From: Verrucomicrobia bacterium UBA3750
GTDB lineage: Bacteria > Verrucomicrobiota > Kiritimatiellia > RFP12 > UBA1067
DNA length: 53,349 bases
NCBI GenBank assembly: GCA_002371755.1
Contig: DFGM01000082.1
Coordinates: 1-53,349 of the forward strand
Reading direction: 5' to 3'
The position numbers and the translations under genes were made by a program. The notes under the pieces are model-generated. The model searched no databases. It saw only the letters and a list, made by a program, of their open reading frames with translations, and had not been told where the DNA came from. Of this stretch, positions 40,010 through 47,583 are shown piece after piece (position 1 is the first letter of the stretch; each line of letters begins with the position of its first letter).

Positions 40010-40999
40010 ATGCAAGCCCCTGTTTATACACGGCGTGAATTACTGAAGAGCCTTGCGATGGCCGGGGTTGTCGCGCCGTTCGCGGGGGCGGGGCAGGATG
40101 TTGTGCCTCATGTCGAATCCGCCGTCCCCGACCCGGATTTCTGCGTGGTCATGAGCGATCTTCATGTCGGCAAGCCGTGGACGGAGCAGAAATTCCGTAC
40201 CGACCGCAGCTACGACTACATAAACGATGTGGTGCGCGGCCTCGTCGCGAACATTCTGTCGATGCGGGTGCTGCCGGCGCATGTATTCTGTCTTGGCGAC
40301 GTCTCGCTATGCTACGGGGAAGAACGCGATTATGAAATCGCGGAGGAGCTTTTGCGCCCTCTCGAAGAGGCGGGAATAAAGATTGTCATGACCGCCGGCA
40401 ATCACGACCGCCGCGAGCCTATGCGGCGCGTACTCGGCAAATGGCTTGGCGACTCGCCAGTCGCCGGGCGTTTTGCGTCAGTCACGCATCTGCCGTATTT
40501 CGACATGGTGCTTCTCGATTCCCTCAAGGAGCCGGATCCCGCCAATGAAGACAACAGCGCCGGGCGCGGCGGCTGCGAACTCGGACAGGAGCAGGCGGAC
40601 TGGCTGAAGAAACTCGTCGATGAAGCGACGCGCCCGCTGCTTGTATGCGCGCATCACAATGCGTGGGCGCTCGGCATCAACCGCGATATGGTCAAGTCGC
40701 CGAAAGTCTGCGGCTTCATACACGGCCACAACCACAGCTGGCAAGACAACCCCCTATACTCAAGTTACGCGAGAAAGACGATGATACGCATGCTCGGCAT
40801 CCCTTCCATGGGAATGGATCGCGACATCGGCTTTGGGGTCATACGCGCATTCGACGACCGCCTGGAGTTGACGCAAGTCGAACGCGACTATTATTTCCCG
40901 GTGAAGACACCGGACGGTGAACGTCTGCCGCTCTGGAACCATCTGAAGCGCGAGCGGCACGGGCGTCGCGTCGCCTTCCCCTTCGAGAAACTCGCATAG
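40010..40999 (+). CDS. Tat-exported metallophosphoesterase
   Basis: A 329-residue calcineurin-like phosphoesterase. The five metal-binding blocks are present in order: SDLHVG with D50 and H52, GDVS, GNHD, a His-containing CAHHN and GHNH near residue 242. The N-terminus YTRRELLKSLAMAGVVAPF is a clear twin-arginine signal, so the folded metalloenzyme is exported. The substrate (phosphate monoester, diester or nucleotide) is unknown. It closes the secreted-glycan gene group. About 236 bases follow before the next gene, holding an AT-rich promoter but no clear terminator. Confidence 0.88.
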   Translation: MQAPVYTRRELLKSLAMAGVVAPFAGAGQDVVPHVESAVPDPDFCVVMSDLHVGKPWTEQKFRTDRSYDYINDVVRGLVANILSMRVLPAHVFCLGDVSLCYGEERDYEIAEELLRPLEEAGIKIVMTAGNHDRREPMRRVLGKWLGDSPVAGRFASVTHLPYFDMVLLDSLKEPDPANEDNSAGRGGCELGQEQADWLKKLVDEATRPLLVCAHHNAWALGINRDMVKSPKVCGFIHGHNHSWQDNPLYSSYARKTMIRMLGIPSMGMDRDIGFGVIRAFDDRLELTQVERDYYFPVKTPDGERLPLWNHLKRERHGRRVAFPFEKLA

Positions 41000-41174
41000 G
41001 CGCCATCCCCCCGCTCGTCGTCCGCGAAATGCGCTGTGCAGTTTGACTTGCCCTATTCCAGACATTCTCTGCGCTCTGAAGCCTCTCTGCGTGAAATTCC
41101 AGCCGACGAATTCAGGTTCAAGTGCGCGAAGCCCTCTCCCGCGCTTGACTTCACTAGCCAGATTGGCAAAAATT

Positions 41175-41183
41175 TGGTAAAAT
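41175..41183 (+). promoter_or_regulatory. Putative extended -10 promoter of the surface-repeat gene
   Basis: TGG-TAAAAT (TAAAAT 41178-41183) with only a poor -35 (TAGCCA, 41155-41160) 17 bases upstream. Start near 41190 would leave about 45 bases of leader ending in AAAAGGAG before ATG 41236. Confidence 0.45.
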
Positions 41184-41235
41184 ATCCACCATCTGCGGGG
41201 CGAAGGCTCTGCGTAAAAGGAAAAGGAGTGATAAC

Positions 41236-41973
41236 ATGAAGAAGTTGCTTGTAGCATGTTCGCTGGCGCTTGTCGCCAATGGTGTAATCGCAGCCGAGGC
41301 TGCCGAGCCCGAAAAGCACTACATCACACCCATAGAAATCGCTTTCCCCGCATCGCCTTTGCAGGTGCCGTGCACGGTTCCTTATTCGGCTTGGCGCGTA
41401 TGGGGCGTGCGTCTCGATCTTGTCTACGGCCGCAGCCAGTATGTCTACGGCATAGACGCAGGCGTGGCGGGCATGCTTTACGGCGATATGTACGGCATTC
41501 AGGGGACGGCGCTGAACTGGGTGAACGACGATATGTACGGCATTCAGGCTGGCGGCTTGGGGAACTTGGTGCGCGGCGATGTGGCCGGCATCCAGCTGGG
41601 CGGCTTCCTCAACAACGACTATGGCGCGGTGGCAGGCGTGCAGGCGGCGTTATGCAACTTCGACAGCGTCTTCTACGGTCTTCAGGCCGGCATCCTAAAC
41701 TGGGTGGGCGGCATGAGCTATGGCGTGCAGGCAGGCGTTGCAAACGTCGATTCCAACGAGTTTCTCGGCATCAGCTGCGGACTTGTGAACATCGTGTCGC
41801 GCGCGCATGGTCTCCAGGTTGGTTTCGTGAACGAGATTGAAGAGTCTGGCGACGGTGTGCAGATCGGCGTATTCAATGGCGCGAAGGAGTTCAAGGGCGT
41901 GCAGGTGGGGCTTTTCAACGTGATACAGAATGCTCCGCTGCCGATTATGGCGGTCGTGAACGTCAATTTCTGA
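41236..41973 (+). CDS. Secreted surface-repeat protein (LA_2272-like)
   Basis: A 245-residue protein with a signal peptide (MKKLLVACSLALVANGVIAA). From about residue 70 to the end it consists of roughly eleven repeats of 14-16 residues with the pattern (Y/H/K)G(I/V/L)QxGxxNxx, for example YGIQAGGLGNLV, YGLQAGILNWVG, HGLQVGFVNEIE, DGVQIGVFNGAK and KGVQVGLFNVIQ. The regular spacing of small and hydrophobic residues suggests a solenoid beta fold or a beta-barrel. It resembles the surface-repeat proteins first named in Leptospira (LA_2272 type); function is unknown. It ends in VNVNF, with a terminal aromatic as in outer-membrane proteins. AAAAGGAG lies before the ATG. fabD follows 22 bases later. 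Confidence 0.7.
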   Translation: MKKLLVACSLALVANGVIAAEAAEPEKHYITPIEIAFPASPLQVPCTVPYSAWRVWGVRLDLVYGRSQYVYGIDAGVAGMLYGDMYGIQGTALNWVNDDMYGIQAGGLGNLVRGDVAGIQLGGFLNNDYGAVAGVQAALCNFDSVFYGLQAGILNWVGGMSYGVQAGVANVDSNEFLGISCGLVNIVSRAHGLQVGFVNEIEESGDGVQIGVFNGAKEFKGVQVGLFNVIQNAPLPIMAVVNVNF

Positions 41974-41995
41974 TGTAAGGGAAAGAGGAAGAAAG

Positions 41996-42916
41996 ATGTC
42001 GTATTGCTGCATTTTTGCGGGCCAGGGTGCGCAGACGCCTGGCATGGGTAAGGATTTTGCCGAGGCTGATGCCGAGGCGATGGCTTTGTTCGACAAGGCG
42101 AACGCCGTTCTTGGATTCGATCTCAAGAAGGTTTGCTTCGAGGGTCCAGCCGAGGAGCTGACCAAGTCCAACATCTGCCAGCCGGCGATTTTCGTGACGA
42201 GCTATGCGGCCTATCAGGCGCTGAAGAAGAAAAAGAATGTCGATTTTTCGTGCGCGGCGGGTCTTTCGCTCGGCGAATGGGGGGCGTTGTGCGCGGCCGG
42301 GGTGCTTGATTTCGATTCGACGCTCAAGGTGCTTGAGGCGCGCGGACGTTTCATGCAGGAGGCGTGCGAGGCGACTCCATCCGGCATGATTGCAATCGTA
42401 GGCGCGAGCGCGGAACAGCTTGCGGCTCTTTGCGAGAAGAGCGGTTGCACCGTAGCGAACGTCAATTCGGCGGCCCAGCAGGTGCTTTCCGGCTCCAAGG
42501 ATGCGGTTGCCGCCGCTGCGGCGGTTGCCAAGGAACTCGGCATCAAGCGCGCCATTCCGCTTGCTACGGCGGGTGCGTTCCATTCGCCTTTCATGGCGAG
42601 CGCACGCGAAAAGCTCGCGAAGACGCTTGAAGAGGTCGCATTCTGCACACCTAAGTTCCCGGTGCTTTCCAATATCACGGGCAAACCTCACTCTTCAGAC
42701 CCGGGAGAAATCAAGGCGATGATGCTCGAGCAGGTCACCGGCACCACGAATTGGGCGGCAGATGTCGAATGCGCCAAGGCAATGGGGGCTGGTGTTTTCG
42801 TCGAGTTCGGCCCAGGCAAGGTGCTTTCCGGCCTAGTCAAGAAAATCGACGCGTCGCTCCAGACGCTCAATGTGGCAGACCTCGCATCGCTCGAGGCGAC
42901 CGTGGCGGCACTCTAA
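41996..42916 (+). CDS. fabD: Malonyl-CoA:ACP transacylase
   Basis: Transfers malonyl groups from CoA to acyl carrier protein for fatty acid synthesis. The 306-residue length is standard. Family blocks are FAGQGAQTPGMG near the start, the nucleophile S91 in GLSLGEW (usually GHSLGE, so the preceding His is Leu here), the oxyanion Gln of the start motif, and the catalytic His in GAFHSPFM near residue 200. The C-terminal FVEFGPGKVLSGLVKKI is also conserved. fabG follows 36 bases downstream, preceded by AAGGAG; acpP, fabH and fabF are not nearby. Confidence 0.94.
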   Translation: MSYCCIFAGQGAQTPGMGKDFAEADAEAMALFDKANAVLGFDLKKVCFEGPAEELTKSNICQPAIFVTSYAAYQALKKKKNVDFSCAAGLSLGEWGALCAAGVLDFDSTLKVLEARGRFMQEACEATPSGMIAIVGASAEQLAALCEKSGCTVANVNSAAQQVLSGSKDAVAAAAAVAKELGIKRAIPLATAGAFHSPFMASAREKLAKTLEEVAFCTPKFPVLSNITGKPHSSDPGEIKAMMLEQVTGTTNWAADVECAKAMGAGVFVEFGPGKVLSGLVKKIDASLQTLNVADLASLEATVAAL

Positions 42917-42952
42917 GGCGTATCTCAATCTATATATACAAGGAGTAAGGAA

Positions 42953-43717
42953 ATGGCAAATCTCAAGGGCAAAACGGCAATCGTGACAGGCGCGGCCCGC
43001 GGCATCGGCGCCGAGATAGCGAAGCGTCTCGCCGAAGACGGCGCGGATGTGGCAATCTGCGACCTCAAGAAGGAATGGTGCGAGGATACGGTCAAGGCGC
43101 TAGAGGCTCTCGGCGTGAAGGCCGCGGCTTTCGGTGTCAACGTGGCGATTTCCGCGGAAGTCGACCAGTGCGTCAAGGATGTCATTGCCGCATTCGGCAA
43201 GGTGGACATCATGGTCAACAACGCCGGTATCACCAAGGACGGGCTTTTGATGCGTATGAGTGACGACGATTGGGATGCGGTCCTGAACGTCAACTTGAAA
43301 GGAACGTTCCTTTTCACCCGCGCGGTATCGCGTCCGATGATGAAGAACAAGGCGGCGGATGGTTCGCAGGCCGGCGGCGTAATCATAAACATCGCTTCCG
43401 TAGTCGGTATAATGGGCAACGCGGGCCAGGCGAACTATACGGCTTCCAAGGGCGGCGTGATTGCGCTTACGAAGACGACGTCCAAGGAGCTCGGGTCTCG
43501 CAACATCCGCTGCAATGCAGTGGCACCCGGCTTCATCCAGTCCAAGATGACGGACGTCCTGCCCGAGAAAGTGCGCGAGGCGTACATGGATACCATCCCG
43601 CTCAAGCGTTTCGGCACGGCTCGCGACATAGCGAATGCGGTGGCGTGGCTTTCGAGCGACGATGCGGCCTATGTGACCGGCCAGGTAATCAGCGTAAACG
43701 GCGGCATGATCGGCTGA
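42953..43717 (+). CDS. fabG: 3-oxoacyl-ACP reductase
   Basis: An NADPH-dependent short-chain dehydrogenase of 254 residues that reduces 3-ketoacyl-ACP. TGAARGIGAEIAKRL is the nucleotide loop, NNAGITKDGLLMRM is the FabG-like middle block, and the catalytic Ser-Tyr-Lys are S149, Y162 and K166. The C-terminal ITGQVISVNGGM type ending is present (VTGQVISVNGGMIG). The combination of these blocks and the fabD neighbour supports the assignment over a generic dehydrogenase. The 61 bases to gpmI carry a purine-rich binding site. Confidence 0.92.
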   Translation: MANLKGKTAIVTGAARGIGAEIAKRLAEDGADVAICDLKKEWCEDTVKALEALGVKAAAFGVNVAISAEVDQCVKDVIAAFGKVDIMVNNAGITKDGLLMRMSDDDWDAVLNVNLKGTFLFTRAVSRPMMKNKAADGSQAGGVIINIASVVGIMGNAGQANYTASKGGVIALTKTTSKELGSRNIRCNAVAPGFIQSKMTDVLPEKVREAYMDTIPLKRFGTARDIANAVAWLSSDDAAYVTGQVISVNGGMIG

Positions 43718-43778
43718 AGGGCTGAAACAACGCCTCACAAGCGGCTTACAGTAAACAAAGAAAGAGTCAAAGAAAGAA

Positions 43779-45365
43779 ATGAGACCAGTAGTATTCATCA
43801 TCCGCGACGGCTGGGGCATCAATCCGCGCGCGGAGGGAAACAGCGTTTATGGCGCCAAGACGCCCAACATCGACCAGATTCGCGCACGTTATCCGCATTG
43901 CCTTCTCGATTGCTGCGGCGAGGCGGTGGGGCTTCCCGACGGTTATCAGGGTTCGTCCGAAGTTGGTCACTTGAACATGGGTGCCGGCCGCATCGTCGTG
44001 CAGGAGCTCAAGCGTATCGACGACGGGCTTTCCTCCGGAGAGCTCTTCAAGAGCGAGAAGTGGCAGAACCTCGTCGCCAACTGGAAGAAGAACAACTCCA
44101 CGTTCCACTTCTTCGGCCTTCTTCAGGATGAAGGCGTGCACGCCCATCAGGAACATCTCTTCAAGCTGATGAAGCGCGCGAGGAGCGAGTTCCCGGAGGG
44201 TCGCATCGTGGTGCATCCCTTCCTCGACGGGCGCGACACGCCACCGAGATCCACGATGGAATACATCGCCCGCCTCAAGACGGAACTCGCAGCCGTCGGG
44301 AATGCCGTTATTGGCACCGCCATGGGCCGCTATTACGGCATGGACCGCGTCAAGAACTGGAAGCTTACGAGCGAGGCTTACGAGTGCATTGTCGCGGCCA
44401 AGGGCAAGAAGGCCGCCACTATAGAGGACTGCGTGAAGGAAGAGTACGCTTCGGGCGTCACGCCGGATGGCACTCCCATGACGGACGAATACATTCCCTG
44501 CTATGTCATCGGCGACTATGCCGGCATGAAGGACGGGGATGTAGTCATGCACACCAACTACCGTCAAGACCGCGCCATACAGCTCACCCAGGCGTTCGTC
44601 TGCGACGATTATCCGGGCGAAAGGAGCGTGCGCCCCGCAGTCACATTCCTTGGCTTCACGCGCTACTGGGACGAGTTCGGCGACTATCTCCTTGGCGCGA
44701 TGGGCGCAGGCGGCGGCATGGAGAATCTCCTTGGCGAAGTGGTGAGCAAGGCCGGCATCAGGCAGTTGAGGCTTGCCGAGACCCAGAAGTTCCGCCATGT
44801 CACGAGCTTCTTCAACGGCAAATCCACCACCCCGAGCGAAGGCGAGGATCAGGTCGAGGTAAAGAGCCGTTTCGACCCTGCCACGTTCGCAAGCCACCCG
44901 GAGATGGATGCCTACAATGTCACGGACGAGCTGCTGAAACGGCTTGAAAACAACCCCTACGGCTTCATCGTGGTCAACTATGCGAACTGCGACATGGTGG
45001 GGCATACGGGCGATATGGCGGCGGCCACCAAGGCTGTCGAAGTGACCGACGAATGCATCGGCAGGATTCTGCCGCGCCTCCTCGAACTTGACGCCCATGT
45101 TCTCATCTTTGCCGACCACGGTAACGCCGAACAGATGGTCGACTACAAGAGCGGGCTCACGAAGACTTCGCACACGCTCAACCTCGTGGACTGCTTCTAT
45201 GTGGCCAACGATGCGCCCGGCGTGAGGCTCACGCCTCTCGCGAAGCTCTCTGCGGTGGCCCCCACGGCTCTCCAGATGCTCGGCATCCCCGTGCCGCAGG
45301 AAATGTCCACCCCCTCGCTTCTCGCGGGCAAGGAGCCGTGGAGCAAAACCGCGCTCAACATCTGA
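43779..45365 (+). CDS. gpmI: 2,3-bisphosphoglycerate-independent phosphoglycerate mutase
   Basis: A Mn-dependent glycolytic enzyme interconverting 3- and 2-phosphoglycerate; 528 residues, normal for the family. The metal-binding DGWG is near the start. The phosphoserine is S60 in GSSEVGHLNMGAGR; the residue before it is Ser where most family members have Asn. Other blocks are DGRDTPPRS, GRYYGMDR, NYRQDRAIQLT, NYANCDMVGHTGD and FADHGNAEQM. It stands between fabG and the rhamnulokinase-like gene. A small GC hairpin (GCGGC/GCCGC at 45367-45380) just after its stop may slow transcription or protect the message end. Confidence 0.95.
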   Translation: MRPVVFIIRDGWGINPRAEGNSVYGAKTPNIDQIRARYPHCLLDCCGEAVGLPDGYQGSSEVGHLNMGAGRIVVQELKRIDDGLSSGELFKSEKWQNLVANWKKNNSTFHFFGLLQDEGVHAHQEHLFKLMKRARSEFPEGRIVVHPFLDGRDTPPRSTMEYIARLKTELAAVGNAVIGTAMGRYYGMDRVKNWKLTSEAYECIVAAKGKKAATIEDCVKEEYASGVTPDGTPMTDEYIPCYVIGDYAGMKDGDVVMHTNYRQDRAIQLTQAFVCDDYPGERSVRPAVTFLGFTRYWDEFGDYLLGAMGAGGGMENLLGEVVSKAGIRQLRLAETQKFRHVTSFFNGKSTTPSEGEDQVEVKSRFDPATFASHPEMDAYNVTDELLKRLENNPYGFIVVNYANCDMVGHTGDMAAATKAVEVTDECIGRILPRLLELDAHVLIFADHGNAEQMVDYKSGLTKTSHTLNLVDCFYVANDAPGVRLTPLAKLSAVAPTALQMLGIPVPQEMSTPSLLAGKEPWSKTALNI

Positions 45366-45403
45366 CGCGGCTTCAGCCGCCTTGAGAAAGGATTGTACGC
45401 CCC

Positions 45404-46825
45404 ATGAAGAACTATCTCGCAATAGATATCGGAGCAAGCTCTGGCCGACATATTCTCGGCACCGTCAAGGACGGCAAGATCGCCCTCGAGGAGGTCTACC
45501 GTTTCGAGAACTCCCAGATTCGGAAAGACGGTCACGACTGCTGGGATATCGAAGCGCTCGTAAAGAGCGTGAAGGCGGGCATAGACGTTGCGATGACGAA
45601 GGCCGAGATAGAATCGATCGGTATTGACACGTGGGGCGTGGATTTCGTTCTTCTCGATGCGAACGGCGAGCTCTGTTCGGATGCCGTCGCCTACCGCGAT
45701 GCGCGCACGGCCGGCGCCGACATCGAGATCGAGCGCGATGTGATATCCTTCGAGGAACTCTACGCGCGCGCAGGCATCCAGAAGACGAGCTTCAACACCA
45801 TCTACCAGCTTTGGGCGCTCAAGAAGGAACACCCGGAGCAGCTCGAAAAGGCCGAGCACTTTCTGATGGTGCCCGAGTATCTCAACTACCGGCTCACAGG
45901 CAATATCGTGCACGAGTACACCGATTCCTCCACCACGTCGCTCCTTGACGCGGCCGCGAAAGACTGGGACCGGGACCTTATCGCCAAGCTGGGGCTGCCC
46001 GTGAAGATTTTCGGCAAGCTTGAGATGCCCGGCGCGACGGTGGGCGAGTATCGCGGCGTCAAGGTGGTGCTCGCGGCCATGCACGATACGGCAAGTGCGT
46101 ATCTCGCAGTGCCTGCGCGCGATGATAGAGCCGTATATCTTTCCAGCGGCACATGGTCGCTCCTCGGCGTCGAGAATACCGAGCCCATCACGAACAAGGC
46201 ATCCTGCCTTGCGAACTTCACGAATGAAGGCGGAGCCTGGGGACGCTACCGCTATCTCAAGAATATCATGGGCCTGTGGATGATCCAGTCCATCCGCCGC
46301 GAACTCAATGGCGTGAGCTACGTGGAAGGCAAGGGCAAGGATGCCACCGAAGAGGCGCTCGAGCGGCTTTCCGACTTTGAAAAGGGCCGCGAGTACAGTT
46401 TCTCGGATCTTTCCATGATAGCGCGCGATTCCGTCTACAACACCATTGTGGATGTGAACGAGCAGCGTTTCCTCAATCCGGACTCGATGATTGGCGAAGT
46501 GATGAAGGCTGTCGAGGAGGAAGGCGATACGCCTCCCGAAACGATAGGCGACTTGATGAAGTGCGTCTACCTCTCTCTCGCCGATTGCTATGCAAGGGCG
46601 ATAGCGGAACTTGGTGAAATCACCGAGAAGTCCTACACCTCGATAAACATCGTGGGCGGCGGCTCCCAGGATAGATACCTCAATTCGCTTACGGCTTCCG
46701 CCACGGGTCTGGAAGTGTTTACCGGTCCCGTGGAGGGTACGGCGATAGGCAATCTTATTGTGCAGATGATTACGGCCGGCGAGTTCGGGAATCTCGCCGA
46801 GGCGCGCAAGGCCATCGTGCCGTAA
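45404..46825 (+). CDS. rhaB: FGGY carbohydrate kinase, rhamnulokinase-like
   Basis: A 473-residue sugar kinase. AIDIGASSGRHILG at the start is the ATP-phosphate loop with the RhaB-like ASSGR form. GIDTWGVDFVLLD is the sugar-contact block, SGTWSLLG and NIVGGGSQDRYLN are further FGGY/RhaB blocks. These resemble L-rhamnulokinase more than xylulose or glycerol kinases, yet no isomerase or aldolase of the rhamnose or fucose pathway lies nearby, so the substrate is uncertain. ATG 45404 follows AGAAAGGA. Directly beyond the stop, the same frame reads into a decayed glycosyltransferase fragment. Confidence 0.83.
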   Translation: MKNYLAIDIGASSGRHILGTVKDGKIALEEVYRFENSQIRKDGHDCWDIEALVKSVKAGIDVAMTKAEIESIGIDTWGVDFVLLDANGELCSDAVAYRDARTAGADIEIERDVISFEELYARAGIQKTSFNTIYQLWALKKEHPEQLEKAEHFLMVPEYLNYRLTGNIVHEYTDSSTTSLLDAAAKDWDRDLIAKLGLPVKIFGKLEMPGATVGEYRGVKVVLAAMHDTASAYLAVPARDDRAVYLSSGTWSLLGVENTEPITNKASCLANFTNEGGAWGRYRYLKNIMGLWMIQSIRRELNGVSYVEGKGKDATEEALERLSDFEKGREYSFSDLSMIARDSVYNTIVDVNEQRFLNPDSMIGEVMKAVEEEGDTPPETIGDLMKCVYLSLADCYARAIAELGEITEKSYTSINIVGGGSQDRYLNSLTASATGLEVFTGPVEGTAIGNLIVQMITAGEFGNLAEARKAIVP

Positions 46826-46939
46826 GGCGTCAGTCGATACGCCCACTATAAATCGATTCCCTCCCGCGTGCTTTCCCTGCCAAATGGCGTGGACACGGAG
46901 TTTTTCGGCAGGGCGGCAAGAAAGGAAGGTGCGGAATGA
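46826..46939 (+). pseudogene. Remnant of a GT4-type glycosyltransferase
   Basis: The gap between rhaB and the HAD gene, read in the rhaB frame right after its stop, gives 37 codons without a start codon at the front. They contain SRYAHYKSIPSRVLSLPN followed by GVDTEFF (46832-46906). The PNGVDTEFF block is the well-known mid-protein motif of GT4 glycosyltransferases, which normally sits near the middle of about 380 residues. Nothing before or after it remains. The fragment ends in TGA at 46937-46939, which overlaps the HAD ATG. It looks like the scar of a deletion, or a boundary of misjoined sequence. Confidence 0.6.
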
Positions 46940-47583
46940 ACGCCTGCTTTTTCGATATGGACGGCACGATTATCGATTCGCGCGCCGACTTGGCGGCGAC
47001 AGTGAACCATACCCGTCGCGATTTGGGGCTTGTGGAGCTTGCGCAGGAAGACGTGCTCGTGCATGTGGGACGAGGCGCAAGGCATCTTCTCGCAAACGCA
47101 ATCCCCGAACACGCCGGCGAAGCGGACAGACTTTTCGGCATTTTCATGTCGCATTACGAAGAGCACATGCTCGAATCCGTCACGCTCTATCCTGGCGTGA
47201 AGCGCACCCTGGACGAGCTTCTGGAGCGCGGCTGGAAGCTCGGGATAAACACGGCAAAGCCTGCGCGCGCCGTCCATGCCATCCTCGAACGCTTTGGCTT
47301 GAAGCGTTATTTCGGCAATGCCGTGGTGGCTGGTGGCGATTGCGCCGAAATGAAGCCTTCCGCCTTGCCTTTGCGGGAATGCGCCTCGAGGATGGGCGGC
47401 CACAGGCTTTCCTCGCACGATTGGATGGTCGGCGACAACTGGACCGATATCAAGTGCGCGCACAACGCCGGCGTAAAAAGCGCATTCTGCTCGTTCGGCT
47501 TCGGCGTGCTCGACTCGTGCCCGCCCACAATCAAAATCAACCGCTTCGACGAACTTCTACGTTATCTAAAGGACGAATCGTGA
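46936..47583 (+). CDS. HAD-family phosphatase, phosphoglycolate phosphatase-like
   Basis: A 215-residue phosphatase of the Gph/PGP class. FFDMDGTIIDSRADL at the start gives nucleophile D7 and acid D9. A helical cap follows; LYPGVKRTLDELLERGWKLGINTAKP includes motif II, MKPS motif III, and VGDNWTDIKCAHNAGVKS motif IV. Phosphoglycolate is the likely substrate by resemblance, though sugar phosphates are possible. AAGGAAGG is about eight bases before ATG 46936. The stop overlaps the U32 peptidase start (GTGA). Confidence 0.82.
   Translation: MNACFFDMDGTIIDSRADLAATVNHTRRDLGLVELAQEDVLVHVGRGARHLLANAIPEHAGEADRLFGIFMSHYEEHMLESVTLYPGVKRTLDELLERGWKLGINTAKPARAVHAILERFGLKRYFGNAVVAGGDCAEMKPSALPLRECASRMGGHRLSSHDWMVGDNWTDIKCAHNAGVKSAFCSFGFGVLDSCPPTIKINRFDELLRYLKDES

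Noticed and set aside
40010..40999. Reading the phosphoesterase as part of a sialic-acid pathway.
   Set aside because: Its motifs show only a calcineurin-like fold; position is the sole link, so no pathway role was claimed.
46884..47579. Long upstream extension of the U32 peptidase frame.
   Set aside because: It runs through the HAD gene in another phase and has Arg-rich composition; GTG 47580 has a ribosome-binding site and starts the conserved domain.
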